From: Nocardioides mangrovi | GTDB taxonomy: Bacteria; Actinomycetota; Actinomycetes; Propionibacteriales; Nocardioidaceae | Assembly: GCF_020073815.1 (NCBI RefSeq) | Contig: NZ_JAIQZJ010000001.1 | Location: 248,001 to 312,000 of the forward strand | Length of the DNA stretch: 64,000 bases | Reading direction: 5' to 3' | Part shown: positions 33,185-41,330 of the stretch, piece after piece | Layout of the letters: each line of letters starts with the position of its first letter | How positions within the stretch are numbered: the first letter of the stretch is position 1 | Notes under the pieces: model-generated | What the model saw: only the letters and a program-made list of their open reading frames with translations | What the model was told of the DNA's origin: nothing | The model's database searches: none | Made by a program: the position numbers and the translations under genes

Positions 33185-34408
33185 ATGACCGTCCGTCGCG
33201 TCGCCCTCCTCACCGCCGGTGGCCTGGCCCCGTGCCTGTCCTCCGCGGTCGGTGCCCTCATCGAGCGCTACACCGCCCTCGACTCGGCGATCGAGATCAT
33301 CGGCTACCGCGACGGGTACGCCGGGCTGCTCCGCGGCGACCACCTCACGGTGACCCCGGAGGACCGCGAGCGGGCGCACCTGCTGCACCGCTTCGGCGGC
33401 AGCCCGCTCGGCAACAGCCGGGTCAAGCTCACCAACGTCAAGGACTGCGTGAAGCGCGGCCTGGTCGCCGAGGGGCAGGACCCGCTCCACGTGGCCGCGG
33501 AGCAGCTGACCAAGGACGGCGTCGACGTGCTGCACACCATCGGCGGCGACGACACCAACACGACCGCGGCCGACCTCGCGGCCTACCTCCACGACAACGG
33601 GTACGAGCTGACCGTCGTCGGCCTGCCCAAGACGATCGACAACGACGTCGTCCCGATCCGGCAGTCCCTCGGCGCCTGGACCGCCGCCGAGCAGGGTGCG
33701 CTCTTCGCGCGCAACATCGTCGCCGAGCACTCCTCCAACCCGCGGATGCTCATCGTCCACGAGGTGATGGGCCGCCACTGCGGCTGGCTGACCGCGGCCA
33801 CCGCGGCGCGCTACCAGGACTGGCTCGACACCCAGGAGTTCTCCGGCTTCGGCGACAACACCCGCCGCAGCTGGGAGATCCACGGCGTCTACGTCCCCGA
33901 GCTCGACTTCGACATCGCGGCCGAGGCCGAGCGGCTCAAGGCGATCATGGACGAGACCGGCTGCGTCAACCTCTTCCTCTCCGAGGGCGCGGGCGTCTCG
34001 ACCATCGTCGCCGAGATGCTCGCCCGGGGCGAGGAGCCCAAGCGGGACGCCTTCGGTCACGTCAAGCTCGACACCATCAACCCCGGCGCCTGGTTCGCCA
34101 AGCAGTTCGCCGGCATGGTCGGCGCCGAGAAGACGATGGTCCAGAAGAGCGGCTACTTCTCCCGGTCCGCCGCGGCGAACGCCGAGGACCTGGCGCTGAT
34201 CCGCGCGTGCGCCGACCTCGCGGCCGACGCCGCGCTGCGCGGCGAGAGCGGCGTCGTGGGCCACGACGAGGAGGCCGGCGACGTGCTGCGGGTCTGCGAG
34301 TTCTCGCGGATCAAGGGCGGCAAGGCGTTCGACCCGTCCGAGCGCTGGTTCGGCGACCTCATGCAGCAGATCGGCCAGCCGCTCGGCTCCCTGGCTCCGA
34401 CGCGCTAG
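33185..34408 (+). CDS. Phosphofructokinase, PPi-type signature (first copy)
   Basis: This PFK-family enzyme acts at the fructose-6-phosphate/fructose-1,6-bisphosphate step. The 407-residue product has GGDDT (120-124) and PKTIDND (148-154). In this family an Asp after GGD/E (E. coli position 104) and a Lys in PKTIDND (position 124) mark pyrophosphate use, and both are present, so PPi is the likely phosphoryl donor and the reaction is reversible. Active-site MGRHCGW and the C-terminal helices are intact. The glycine-rich start reads AGGLAPCLSS instead of the usual GGxxPGLN. The stop TAG supplies the first base of the terminal inverted repeat downstream. Confidence 0.88.
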   Translation: MTVRRVALLTAGGLAPCLSSAVGALIERYTALDSAIEIIGYRDGYAGLLRGDHLTVTPEDRERAHLLHRFGGSPLGNSRVKLTNVKDCVKRGLVAEGQDPLHVAAEQLTKDGVDVLHTIGGDDTNTTAADLAAYLHDNGYELTVVGLPKTIDNDVVPIRQSLGAWTAAEQGALFARNIVAEHSSNPRMLIVHEVMGRHCGWLTAATAARYQDWLDTQEFSGFGDNTRRSWEIHGVYVPELDFDIAAEAERLKAIMDETGCVNLFLSEGAGVSTIVAEMLARGEEPKRDAFGHVKLDTINPGAWFAKQFAGMVGAEKTMVQKSGYFSRSAAANAEDLALIRACADLAADAALRGESGVVGHDEEAGDVLRVCEFSRIKGGKAFDPSERWFGDLMQQIGQPLGSLAPTR

Positions 34409-34569
34409 TGTCCTGAGTCGGAAGTTCATGCGCACTGCGCGTGCTCAGCGTGTGTGCATCGCAAGGCGCCGGAGCGAAGCTCTACCCGGTCGTCCAGCGA
34501 GCGACGGCAACGCAGCGAGGTGCGTGCGATGTGTGCGCGAAGCGCACACGAACTTCTGATTCAGGACAC
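34408..34569. mobile_element. 162-bp MITE-like element with 20-bp terminal inverted repeats
   Basis: The two ends are imperfect inverted repeats (GTGTCCTGAGTCGGAAGTTC at 34408-34427; GAACTTCTGATTCAGGACAC at 34550-34569), matching at 18 of 20 positions. The interior is also partly palindromic (GTGTGCATCGCA against TGCGATGTGTGC). There is no coding capacity. It fills most of the gap between the two phosphofructokinase genes and could form a long stem in RNA. No clear target-site duplication was seen. Confidence 0.65.
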
Positions 34570-34656
34570 GAGGACGCCTGGCCCTAGCGGCCTCCGGGAG
34601 CGGCCCCTAGAGTCGGACGGGCTGGGTAGGACACCGTCTCGAACCAGGAGCCCGTC

Positions 34657-35685
34657 ATGCGCGTCGGAGTACTCACCGGAGGCGGGGACTGCCCCGGCCT
34701 CAACGCCGTCATCCGGGCCGTGGTCCGCAAGGGCGTCAAGGAGCACGGCTTCGAGTTCGTCGGCTACCGCGACGGCTGGCGGGGGCCGCTCGAGGGCGTG
34801 ACCATGGAGCTCGGGATCGAGCAGTGCCGCGGCATCCTGCCGCGCGGCGGCACCATCCTCGGCTCCTCGCGCACCAACCCGTTCAAGCTCGACAACGGCG
34901 TGGAGCGGATCAAGGACAACCTCGCCAAGGACGGCGTGGACGCGCTCGTCGCGATCGGCGGCGAGGACACGCTCGGCGTCGCCACCAAGCTGGCCGACCT
35001 CGGCGTGCACGTCGTCGGAGTACCCAAGACGATCGACAACGACCTCTCGGGCACCGACTTCACCTTCGGCTTCGACACCGCCGTCAACATCGCCACCGAG
35101 GCCATCGACCGGCTGCACACGACCGCCGAGTCCCACCACCGGGTGCTCGTCGTCGAGGTGATGGGCCGGCACGCCGGCTGGATCGCGCTGCACTCCGGCA
35201 TCGCCGGCGGCGCCAACATCGTGCTGATCCCCGAGCAGCCCTTCGACATCGAGGAGGTCTGCGCGCTCATCGAGAGCCGCTTCGAGTCGCGCTACGCGCC
35301 GATCCTCGTGGTCTCCGAGGGTGCCGTCCCGCGCGAGGGCGGCGACATGACGCTCGTGTCCGGCGAGCTCGACGACTTCGGCCACGTCCGCCTCGGCGGC
35401 ATCGGCGACCGGATCGCCGCCGAGATCGAGAAGCGCACCGGCAAGGAGGCCCGCGCGGTCGTCCTGGGCCACATCCAGCGCGGCGGCACGCCGACGGCGT
35501 TCGACCGCTGGCTGGCCACCCGCTTCGGCCTCCAGGCCATCGACGCCGTCGCCGACGGTGAGTTCGGCACCATGATGGCGCTGCGCGGCACCGCCATCGT
35601 CCGGGTCCCGCTCATCGAGGGCACCGGCGAGCTCAAGCTGGTCAGCCCGGCGGAGTACGCCGAGGCGCAGGTCTTCTTCGGCTGA
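34657..35685 (+). CDS. pfkA: Phosphofructokinase, group III (second copy)
   Basis: The 342-residue 6-phosphofructokinase has GGGDCPGLNAVIR, GGEDT (101-105), VPKTIDND (123-129), MGRHAGW and HIQRGGTP. It carries Asp104 and Lys124 in exact E. coli numbering. The Amycolatopsis PPi-PFK has this pair, whereas the ATP-dependent S. coelicolor enzyme has Gly104 with Lys124. PPi is therefore the likely donor, although biochemical proof is needed. It is a paralogue of the upstream gene, separated by the MITE-like element. ATG start at 34657. Confidence 0.93.
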   Translation: MRVGVLTGGGDCPGLNAVIRAVVRKGVKEHGFEFVGYRDGWRGPLEGVTMELGIEQCRGILPRGGTILGSSRTNPFKLDNGVERIKDNLAKDGVDALVAIGGEDTLGVATKLADLGVHVVGVPKTIDNDLSGTDFTFGFDTAVNIATEAIDRLHTTAESHHRVLVVEVMGRHAGWIALHSGIAGGANIVLIPEQPFDIEEVCALIESRFESRYAPILVVSEGAVPREGGDMTLVSGELDDFGHVRLGGIGDRIAAEIEKRTGKEARAVVLGHIQRGGTPTAFDRWLATRFGLQAIDAVADGEFGTMMALRGTAIVRVPLIEGTGELKLVSPAEYAEAQVFFG

Positions 35686-35692
35686 GTGCCGC

Positions 35693-36067
35693 TCAGCCCG
35701 ACGTGACGACGTCGAGCAGGTCAGCGCCGGTGGCGACGACGACGGCGCCGTCGGCCAGCTCCTCGGGGAGATCTGCGACCAGGTCCGCCGAGGTCACGCA
35801 GGTCGGATGTCCGATCGGCATGATCGCCCACCCGGCGCTCCGCGCGCACTCGACCACGACGTCCCAGACGTCTCGCCCGGACAGGTGGTTCGCCATCATC
35901 CCGTCGTCGTGGAGGTAGACGTCGGCCTCGCCGTCACCGTGGCGGACCAGCAGGAAGGCCCCGTCCTCCCGGACGACGTACGGCGCCAACGTCGACCGGG
36001 CCAGGTCACCGCCTGTTCCCGATGCCTCGCCGGCCGCGAAGCCCTGGAGGTGCACGTCGAACGACAC
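35693..36067 (-). CDS. Hypothetical protein, 124 residues
   Basis: I do not recognise this gene. The product has an alternating beta/alpha pattern with no membrane segment or signal peptide (MSFDVHLQGFAAGEA, FLLVRHGDGEADVYL, WDVVVECARSAGWAIMPI). Such a layout is common in small immunity-like or SMI1-type proteins, but this is only an impression. The GTG start at 36067 gives the whole frame. It is convergent with the phosphofructokinase gene (7-nt gap) and stands alone. Third-position GC is slightly lower than in neighbours, so recent gain is possible. Confidence 0.55.
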   Translation of the reverse strand: MSFDVHLQGFAAGEASGTGGDLARSTLAPYVVREDGAFLLVRHGDGEADVYLHDDGMMANHLSGRDVWDVVVECARSAGWAIMPIGHPTCVTSADLVADLPEELADGAVVVATGADLLDVVTSG

Positions 36068-36219
36068 TGGTCAGTCCGCCCGGCTCTCTTCGGGCGCCGG
36101 GAGGTAGGTGTCGTTGCGGAGACGGCGCATGCGCCGACGGTACGAAGCCGCAGCGCGCATGTCAGCCGAATGGCCGCCGCCCCTGGTTAGACCGGGCAGG
36201 TCAGGGGCAGGGTGGATCC

Positions 36220-37674
36220 ATGACGACCCAGAGCGCCGAGGCCGACGTCAACGGACCGACTCCCGACCTGAAGCGGGTGATGGGGCCGAAGCTGCTCCTG
36301 CTCTTCATCGTCGGCGACATCCTCGGTGCCGGGATCTACGCCGTGACCGGCCAGATGGCCCTCGAGGTCGGCGGGATCGTGTGGGTCCCCTTCCTGGTCG
36401 CGTTCGCGGTGGCGACGCTGACGGCGCTGTCCTATCTCGAGCTGGTCACCAAGTACCCCCAGGCCGCGGGGGCCGCTCTCTACACGCACAAGGCCTTCGG
36501 CATCCACTTCGTCACCTTCCTGGTCGCCTTCGCCGTCGTCTGCTCCGGCATCACCAGTGCCTCGACGTCGGCCAACCTCCTCGCCACCAACCTGCTCGCG
36601 GGCTTCGACGTCAACGGCTGGCACGTCCCGCAGGGCAACACGGCGATCACCCTGGTCGCGATCGCGTTCATGGTGCTGCTGGCGCTGATCAACCTGCGCG
36701 GCGTCGGGGAGAGCGTGAAGTTCAACGTCGTGCTGACCGTCATCGAGATGAGCGCGCTCGTGGTCGTGATCGCGATCGGCTTCTGGGTCATCGGTCGGGG
36801 CGACGCCGACATGGGTCGTCTCGTCGTCTTCAGCTCCGACTCCGACCGCGGGGTCTTCCTGGCCGTCACCGTCGCCACCGCGATCGCGTTCTTCGCCATG
36901 GTCGGCTTCGAGGACTCGGTCAACATGGTCGAGGAGACCCAGGACCCGGTGAAGGTCTTCCCGCGGATCATGCTCACGGGTCTCGGCATCGCCGTGGTGT
37001 TCTACGTCCTGGTCGCCGTCTCGGTGATCGCGGTGATCCCCGAGGGTGAGATCGAGACCGTGGTGGGGGAGGACGGCAAGATCCTCCTGTCGGTGGTCTC
37101 CCTGGGCGCGCCGGACCTGCCCGTCGATCGGATCTTCCCGTTCCTGACGGTGGTCGCGGTGGCCAACACCGCGCTGATCAACATGCTGATGGCCAGCCGG
37201 CTGCTCTACGGCATGGCCCAGCAGGACGTGCTGCCGCGCACCCTCGGCAAGGTCTTGCCGGGCCGGCGCACGCCGTACGCCGGGATCTTCTTCTCCACGC
37301 TGCTCGCCCTCGCCCTGATCGTGCTGGTCACCTTCCTCGCCGACACGTCGGTCATCACGGCCCTGTCGGGCACGACGGCGCTGCTCCTGCTCTGCGTCTT
37401 CGCGGTGGTCAACATCGCCTGTCTGGTGCTGCGCCGCGACCACACCACCGCGGAGGGCTTCCGGGCACCGGCGTGGACCCCGCTCGTCGGCGCGGTGGCG
37501 TGCCTCTACCTGGCCGGGCCGTGGGCGCGGGACCGCGACGACTGGATCCAGTACTCCGTCGGTGGCGGGATGCTCGCCATCGGCATCGTGCTGTGGGCGC
37601 TGACCTGGATGACCAACCGTGGCGTCCGTGCCCAGAAGACCGGCTTCCGCGACATCGAGCACCTCGAGGACTAG
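36220..37674 (+). CDS. APC-family amino acid permease
   Basis: The 484-residue integral membrane transporter has twelve predicted helices. The unwound helix 1 signature GDILGAGIYAVTG and the helix 6 region MVGFEDSVNMVEETQDPVKVFPR are typical of amino acid/polyamine/organocation transporters. The substrate is unknown. The frame is open upstream, but the ATG at 36220 with a nearby GGGGCAGGG gives a normal N-terminus. It has no operon partner; the next gene is convergent, 3 nt away. Confidence 0.9.
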   Translation: MTTQSAEADVNGPTPDLKRVMGPKLLLLFIVGDILGAGIYAVTGQMALEVGGIVWVPFLVAFAVATLTALSYLELVTKYPQAAGAALYTHKAFGIHFVTFLVAFAVVCSGITSASTSANLLATNLLAGFDVNGWHVPQGNTAITLVAIAFMVLLALINLRGVGESVKFNVVLTVIEMSALVVVIAIGFWVIGRGDADMGRLVVFSSDSDRGVFLAVTVATAIAFFAMVGFEDSVNMVEETQDPVKVFPRIMLTGLGIAVVFYVLVAVSVIAVIPEGEIETVVGEDGKILLSVVSLGAPDLPVDRIFPFLTVVAVANTALINMLMASRLLYGMAQQDVLPRTLGKVLPGRRTPYAGIFFSTLLALALIVLVTFLADTSVITALSGTTALLLLCVFAVVNIACLVLRRDHTTAEGFRAPAWTPLVGAVACLYLAGPWARDRDDWIQYSVGGGMLAIGIVLWALTWMTNRGVRAQKTGFRDIEHLED

Positions 37675-37677
37675 GAC

Positions 37678-38208
37678 CTAGCGCCGGGGCGTCCCCGTGC
37701 GCCTCGCAGGCGTGATCGCGGTGACCCCGACCGGGAACGCCCGTCCGGCCGGTCGGGTGGCCGGCAGGTCGACCCGGACGGGGAGGGCCGTGTCCGATCC
37801 GGGCAGGACCACCGCCAGCCGGGAGAGCGTGGTCAGGCGCCTCCCGCCCTGGTAGGCGGTGGCGGTGCCGACGGAGAACACGGCGCCCCGACCCGGCCGG
37901 ACGGCGACGGACGTGGGGCGCGGGTCGCCGCGCTCGTAGACCCCGTGCCGCACCCGGAGCCGGTGGCCCGGTGCCCGGAGGCGGGGGTAGCCCCGCAGGG
38001 TGCAGGACGCCGGTCCGGTGTCGATCACCGCGATGTCGACGAACGGCTGCGACATCACCGAGTCGGCCGCGGTGACCTCGAGCCGGACCTGGCCGGCGGC
38101 ACACGTGCGCGTCCGGGTCGCCTGCGCCCCACCCGTCCGGGGCGCCGCCGCGCAGAAGGTCATCAGGACGGCGAGCAGCAGCGCGACCGCTCCTTCTCTT
38201 CGACCCAT
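37678..38208 (-). CDS. Secreted DUF4232 domain protein
   Basis: The 176-residue protein has a signal peptide (hydrophobic segment about 8-22, AAA cleavage region) and a DUF4232 beta-sandwich with the conserved Cys pair (TCAAGQVRL, SCTLRGYPRL). DUF4232 proteins are exported in actinobacteria, often lipoproteins, with no known function; here no lipobox cysteine is obvious. AAGGAG lies 6 nt before the ATG. It is convergent with the permease and divergent from aroG. Confidence 0.82.
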   Translation of the reverse strand: MGRREGAVALLLAVLMTFCAAAPRTGGAQATRTRTCAAGQVRLEVTAADSVMSQPFVDIAVIDTGPASCTLRGYPRLRAPGHRLRVRHGVYERGDPRPTSVAVRPGRGAVFSVGTATAYQGGRRLTTLSRLAVVLPGSDTALPVRVDLPATRPAGRAFPVGVTAITPARRTGTPRR

Positions 38209-38346
38209 GCGCTGCTCCTTGCCTCCCGGACCTGCCGATGGGACGGCCCGACGGCCCGGGTTGGTTGTCGACCGCCAACCCGAGGAGGGTCTGGTGGCGC
38301 CGTCTCGGCGCCGGCCGCCGAATCGGGGGAGTCGGGCGTCCCGCCG

Positions 38347-38352
38347 TACCCT
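38347..38352 (+). promoter_or_regulatory. -10 element TACCCT for aroG
   Basis: TACCCT is 6 nt before the GTG at 38359, indicating a leaderless aroG message. Confidence 0.45.
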
Positions 38353-38358
38353 GGACCG

Positions 38359-39705
38359 GTGAGCAGCACCGTCCCCGACCTCGCCGCCCTGCACGCCCTG
38401 GGCGCCGCCCAGCAGCCGACGTACCCCGACGCCGACGCCGTCGCGGCCAACGTCGCCCGGCTGCGCACCATGCCGCCGCTGGTCTTCGCGGGTGAGTGCG
38501 ACGACCTCAAGGCCAAGATGGCCGCGGTGTCGCGCGGCGAGGCGTTCCTGCTCCAGGGCGGCGACTGCGCCGAGACGTTCGCGGAGGTCACGGCCGACAA
38601 CGTGCGCAACAAGCTGCGCGTGCTGCTGCAGATGGCGGTCATCCTGACCTACGCCGGCTCCGTGCCGGTGGTGAAGCTCGGCCGGCTGGCCGGCCAGTAC
38701 GCCAAGCCGCGCTCCTCCGACATGGAGACCCGCGACGGCGTCACGCTGCCGGCCTACCGCGGCGACGCCGTCAACGGCTTCGACTTCACCCCGGAGTCGC
38801 GGATCCCGGACCCGACCCGGCTGCTCGACGTCTACAACGCCTCCGCGGCGACGCTCAACCTGGTCCGCGCGTTCGTCACCGGTGGCTACGCCGACCTGCG
38901 CCAGGTGCACACCTGGAACACCGACTTCGTCCGCACGTCGGTCGCGGGCCAGCGCTACGAGGCCCTGGCCGGCGAGATCGACAAGGCGCTCGGCTTCATG
39001 GACGCGATCGGCGTCGACGCCGACGAGCTCAAGCGGGTCGACTTCCACTCCAGCCACGAGGCGCTGCTGCTGGAGTACGAGCACGCGATGACCCGCATCG
39101 ACTCGCGCACCGAGAAGCCCTACAACGTCTCCGGCCACTTCGTCTGGATCGGTGAGCGGACCCGGCAGCTCGACGGCGCGCATGTGGAGTACTTCCGCCA
39201 CATCGCCAACCCGATCGGCTGCAAGCTCGGCCCGAGCGCCTCCGCGGACGACGCGATCGCGCTGGCCGAGAAGCTCAACCCCGACAACGAGGAGGGGCGG
39301 CTCACCTTCATCACCCGCTTCGGCGCCGGCAAGATCCGCGACGGCCTGCCGCACCTGGTCGAGAAGGTCACCGCGGCCGGCATCAAGGTCGCGTGGGTGT
39401 GCGACCCGATGCACGGCAACACCTTCGAGTCGAGCACCGGCTACAAGACCCGCCGCTTCGACGACGTCATCGACGAGGTCCAGGGCTTCTTCGACGTCCA
39501 TCGTGCGCTCGGCACCTGGCCCGGTGGCGTGCTCGTCGAGATGACCGGCGACGACGTCACCGAGTGCATCGGCGGCGGCGAGGAGATCGACGAGGCCGGC
39601 CTCGCGCACCGCTACGAGTCCGTCGTCGACCCGCGCCTCAACCGGGTGCAGTCCCTCGAGCTGGCGTTCCTCGTCGCGGAGATGCTCCGAGCAACGACGG
39701 CGTGA
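38359..39705 (+). CDS. aroG: Class II 3-deoxy-7-phosphoheptulonate (DAHP) synthase
   Basis: This is the first enzyme of the shikimate pathway, joining phosphoenolpyruvate and erythrose-4-phosphate. The 448-residue plant-like type II enzyme has FLLQGGDCAETF, the substrate-binding PRSSDMET, DFHSSHEALLLEYEHAMTR and metal ligands in VWVCDPMHGNTFES-like order (Cys, His, Glu, Asp). In M. tuberculosis this enzyme (Rv2178c) is allosterically controlled by aromatic amino acids and forms a complex with chorismate mutase. A type I enzyme is encoded 3.2 kb downstream, so two isoenzymes of different classes coexist. Confidence 0.96.
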   Translation: MSSTVPDLAALHALGAAQQPTYPDADAVAANVARLRTMPPLVFAGECDDLKAKMAAVSRGEAFLLQGGDCAETFAEVTADNVRNKLRVLLQMAVILTYAGSVPVVKLGRLAGQYAKPRSSDMETRDGVTLPAYRGDAVNGFDFTPESRIPDPTRLLDVYNASAATLNLVRAFVTGGYADLRQVHTWNTDFVRTSVAGQRYEALAGEIDKALGFMDAIGVDADELKRVDFHSSHEALLLEYEHAMTRIDSRTEKPYNVSGHFVWIGERTRQLDGAHVEYFRHIANPIGCKLGPSASADDAIALAEKLNPDNEEGRLTFITRFGAGKIRDGLPHLVEKVTAAGIKVAWVCDPMHGNTFESSTGYKTRRFDDVIDEVQGFFDVHRALGTWPGGVLVEMTGDDVTECIGGGEEIDEAGLAHRYESVVDPRLNRVQSLELAFLVAEMLRATTA

Positions 39706-39714
39706 GCTCGCGAA

Positions 39715-39805
39715 CGCCGTCGTGTCGCGAGGAGGGTTGAGCAAGCCCCGCTCGGCCGAGCCTGCGAGGACGAGCGACGGGCGGGTCGAAACACAACGGA
39801 ACGCC
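39715..39805. repeat. REP-like palindromic repeat
   Basis: A stretch with GAGCAAGCCCCGCTC, CGGCCGAGCC and GACGAGCGACGGGCGGGTCG resembles the short palindromic repeats scattered in Nocardioides genomes. The recognition is from memory. It could act as an aroG terminator. Confidence 0.35.
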
Positions 39806-39809
39806 TGAC

Positions 39810-39988
39810 GGCGCTGGGGAGTTTGTTGGGGCGGCGGGGGGGCCTCGCGCGCCGGGCCGGGGGACCCCGCCCGGGCCCCCCCGAGCGGCGGCTTCCACCG
39901 CACCGGGACGTGGAAGGTGCGCGCCCGGACCCACGAGGGGTCCGCCACCTCGGGCTGGTCACCCGCCGTGGTAGTCAAGACCTCGTGA
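39810..39988 (+). pseudogene. Possible 3' remnant of an Fn3/Ig-like secreted protein
   Basis: In one frame the bases before the threonine aldolase start read GGFHRTGTWKVRARTHEG followed by SATSGWSPAVVVKTS and a TGA at 39986-39988. This resembles the last strands of an Fn3 or Ig-like domain. A start codon and the rest of the domain are missing, and the frame is closed near 39809. The stop overlaps the GTG of the next gene. It may be a decayed C-terminal fragment. Confidence 0.3.
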
Positions 39989-40977
39989 TCGACCTCCGCT
40001 CCGACACCCTGACCAAGCCCACCGACGAGATGCGCGCCGCGATGGCGCGCGCCGAGGTCGGCGACGACGTGTACGGCGAGGACCCGACCGTCCAGCGGCT
40101 GGAGGAGCGGGTCGCCGGTCTCTTCGGCCACGAGGCGGCGCTCTTCATGCCGACCGGCTCGATGGCCAACGTGCTCGCCGTCGCCTCGCTGGTGCAGCCC
40201 GGACAGGAGGTGCTCTGCGAGGCGAGCGCCCACATCGCGCGCGCGGAGCTCGGCGCCCACGGCGCGTTCACCGGCCTGACGATGCGCACCTGGATCCACC
40301 CGCGCGGCCAGGTCGACCTGCCGACGATCCGGAGCATGTTCGCGCCCGACATGGGCCCGTTCTTCGTGCGCACGGCGGCGATCGCGGTCGAGAACACCCA
40401 CAACTTCGCCGGCGGCGCGGTGCTCCCGCTCCAGGACCTCCGCGACCTGCGCGAGTTCGCCACCGGCGTCGGCGCCGGCATCCACCTCGACGGTGCCCGG
40501 ATCTGGAACGCCCACGTCGCGACCGCCACCCCGCTCGCGGAGTACGGCGCGGTCGCGGACGTGCTCGCGGTCTGCCTGTCCAAGGGTCTCGGCGCGCCGG
40601 TCGGCTCGCTCATGGTCGGCTCGAGCGACGCGATCGCCGAGGCGCGGATCCGGCGCAAGCGGATGGGCGGGGGCATGCGTCAGGTGGGCATCCTCGCCGC
40701 CGCGGGCCTGCACGCCCTCGACCACCACGTCGAGCGGCTCGCGGACGACCACGACGACGCTCGCCTGCTGGCCGAGGCCTGCGGCGTCGACCCGGCGACG
40801 GTCGAGACCAACATCGTGGTGGTCCCGCGCCACGACGCCGCCGACTTCGTCGCGTCCGCCCGCGAGGCAGGGGTGCTGGTCTCGGCGGTCGGGCCGACCG
40901 CCGTACGCCTCGTCACGCACCTCGACGTCACCCGCGAGGACGCCGAGAAGGCCGCGTCGGTGCTCGCCAGCATCTAG
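39985..40977 (+). CDS. ltaE: Low-specificity L-threonine aldolase
   Basis: This PLP enzyme cleaves threonine or allo-threonine to glycine and acetaldehyde. The 330-residue fold type I product starts IDLRSDTLTKPT, as is typical, and contains EDPTVQRLEE, MPTGSMANVLA, HLDGARIWNA (PLP-ring Asp) and the Schiff-base lysine in CLSKGLGAPVGS. The start is a GTG at 39985. It is a lone gene between aroG and small membrane-protein genes, the same pattern seen in other actinobacteria, and its start overlaps the stop of a possible gene remnant. Confidence 0.93.
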   Translation: MIDLRSDTLTKPTDEMRAAMARAEVGDDVYGEDPTVQRLEERVAGLFGHEAALFMPTGSMANVLAVASLVQPGQEVLCEASAHIARAELGAHGAFTGLTMRTWIHPRGQVDLPTIRSMFAPDMGPFFVRTAAIAVENTHNFAGGAVLPLQDLRDLREFATGVGAGIHLDGARIWNAHVATATPLAEYGAVADVLAVCLSKGLGAPVGSLMVGSSDAIAEARIRRKRMGGGMRQVGILAAAGLHALDHHVERLADDHDDARLLAEACGVDPATVETNIVVVPRHDAADFVASAREAGVLVSAVGPTAVRLVTHLDVTREDAEKAASVLASI

Positions 40978-40986
40978 GTCCGGCCC

Positions 40987-40992
40987 TAGGGT
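40987..40992 (+). promoter_or_regulatory. -10 element TAGGGT for the 98-residue membrane protein
   Basis: TAGGGT is 6 nt before the ATG at 40999. Confidence 0.4.
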
Positions 40993-40998
40993 CCAGCC

Positions 40999-41295
40999 AT
41001 GGACGCCCGCGACTCCCTGGACCACGAGGACAGCATCGGGTCGGCGAAGCCGCCCAAGCCGCCGAAGCCCCCGCGCGACCGGGAGCGGACCAGGCTCCTG
41101 CTGCTCCAGGTGATCTCCGTGGCGGCGGTCGTGGCCGCGGTCTTCAGCGGGATCACCGCCTGGGAGACGCACCGGTCCCGGGCACAGGAACGCGACCTCT
41201 ACTGCGCGTTCTACCCCGATCCGGACGAGCAGTCCGACGACCAGCAGTTCGAGGGCGACATGTCCGAGGCCGTCCGGGACGCGCTCGACTGCTGA
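40999..41295 (+). CDS. Small single-span membrane protein, unknown
   Basis: The 98-residue protein has a charged N-terminal tail with a KPPKPPKPP repeat (residues 17-25), one membrane helix (about 33-53) and a short extracellular part with two cysteines (YCAFYP and the final DC). That layout would allow a disulfide outside the cell. I do not recognise a family. ATG start preceded by a leaderless -10. Confidence 0.65.
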   Translation: MDARDSLDHEDSIGSAKPPKPPKPPRDRERTRLLLLQVISVAAVVAAVFSGITAWETHRSRAQERDLYCAFYPDPDEQSDDQQFEGDMSEAVRDALDC

Positions 41296-41317
41296 GAGTC
41301 GGCTGTGCGGAACGGCG

Positions 41318-41323
41318 TACGAT
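41318..41323 (+). promoter_or_regulatory. -10 element TACGAT for the DUF2238-like gene
   Basis: TACGAT is 7 nt before the GTG at 41331. Confidence 0.4.
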
Positions 41324-41330
41324 CAGGGGT

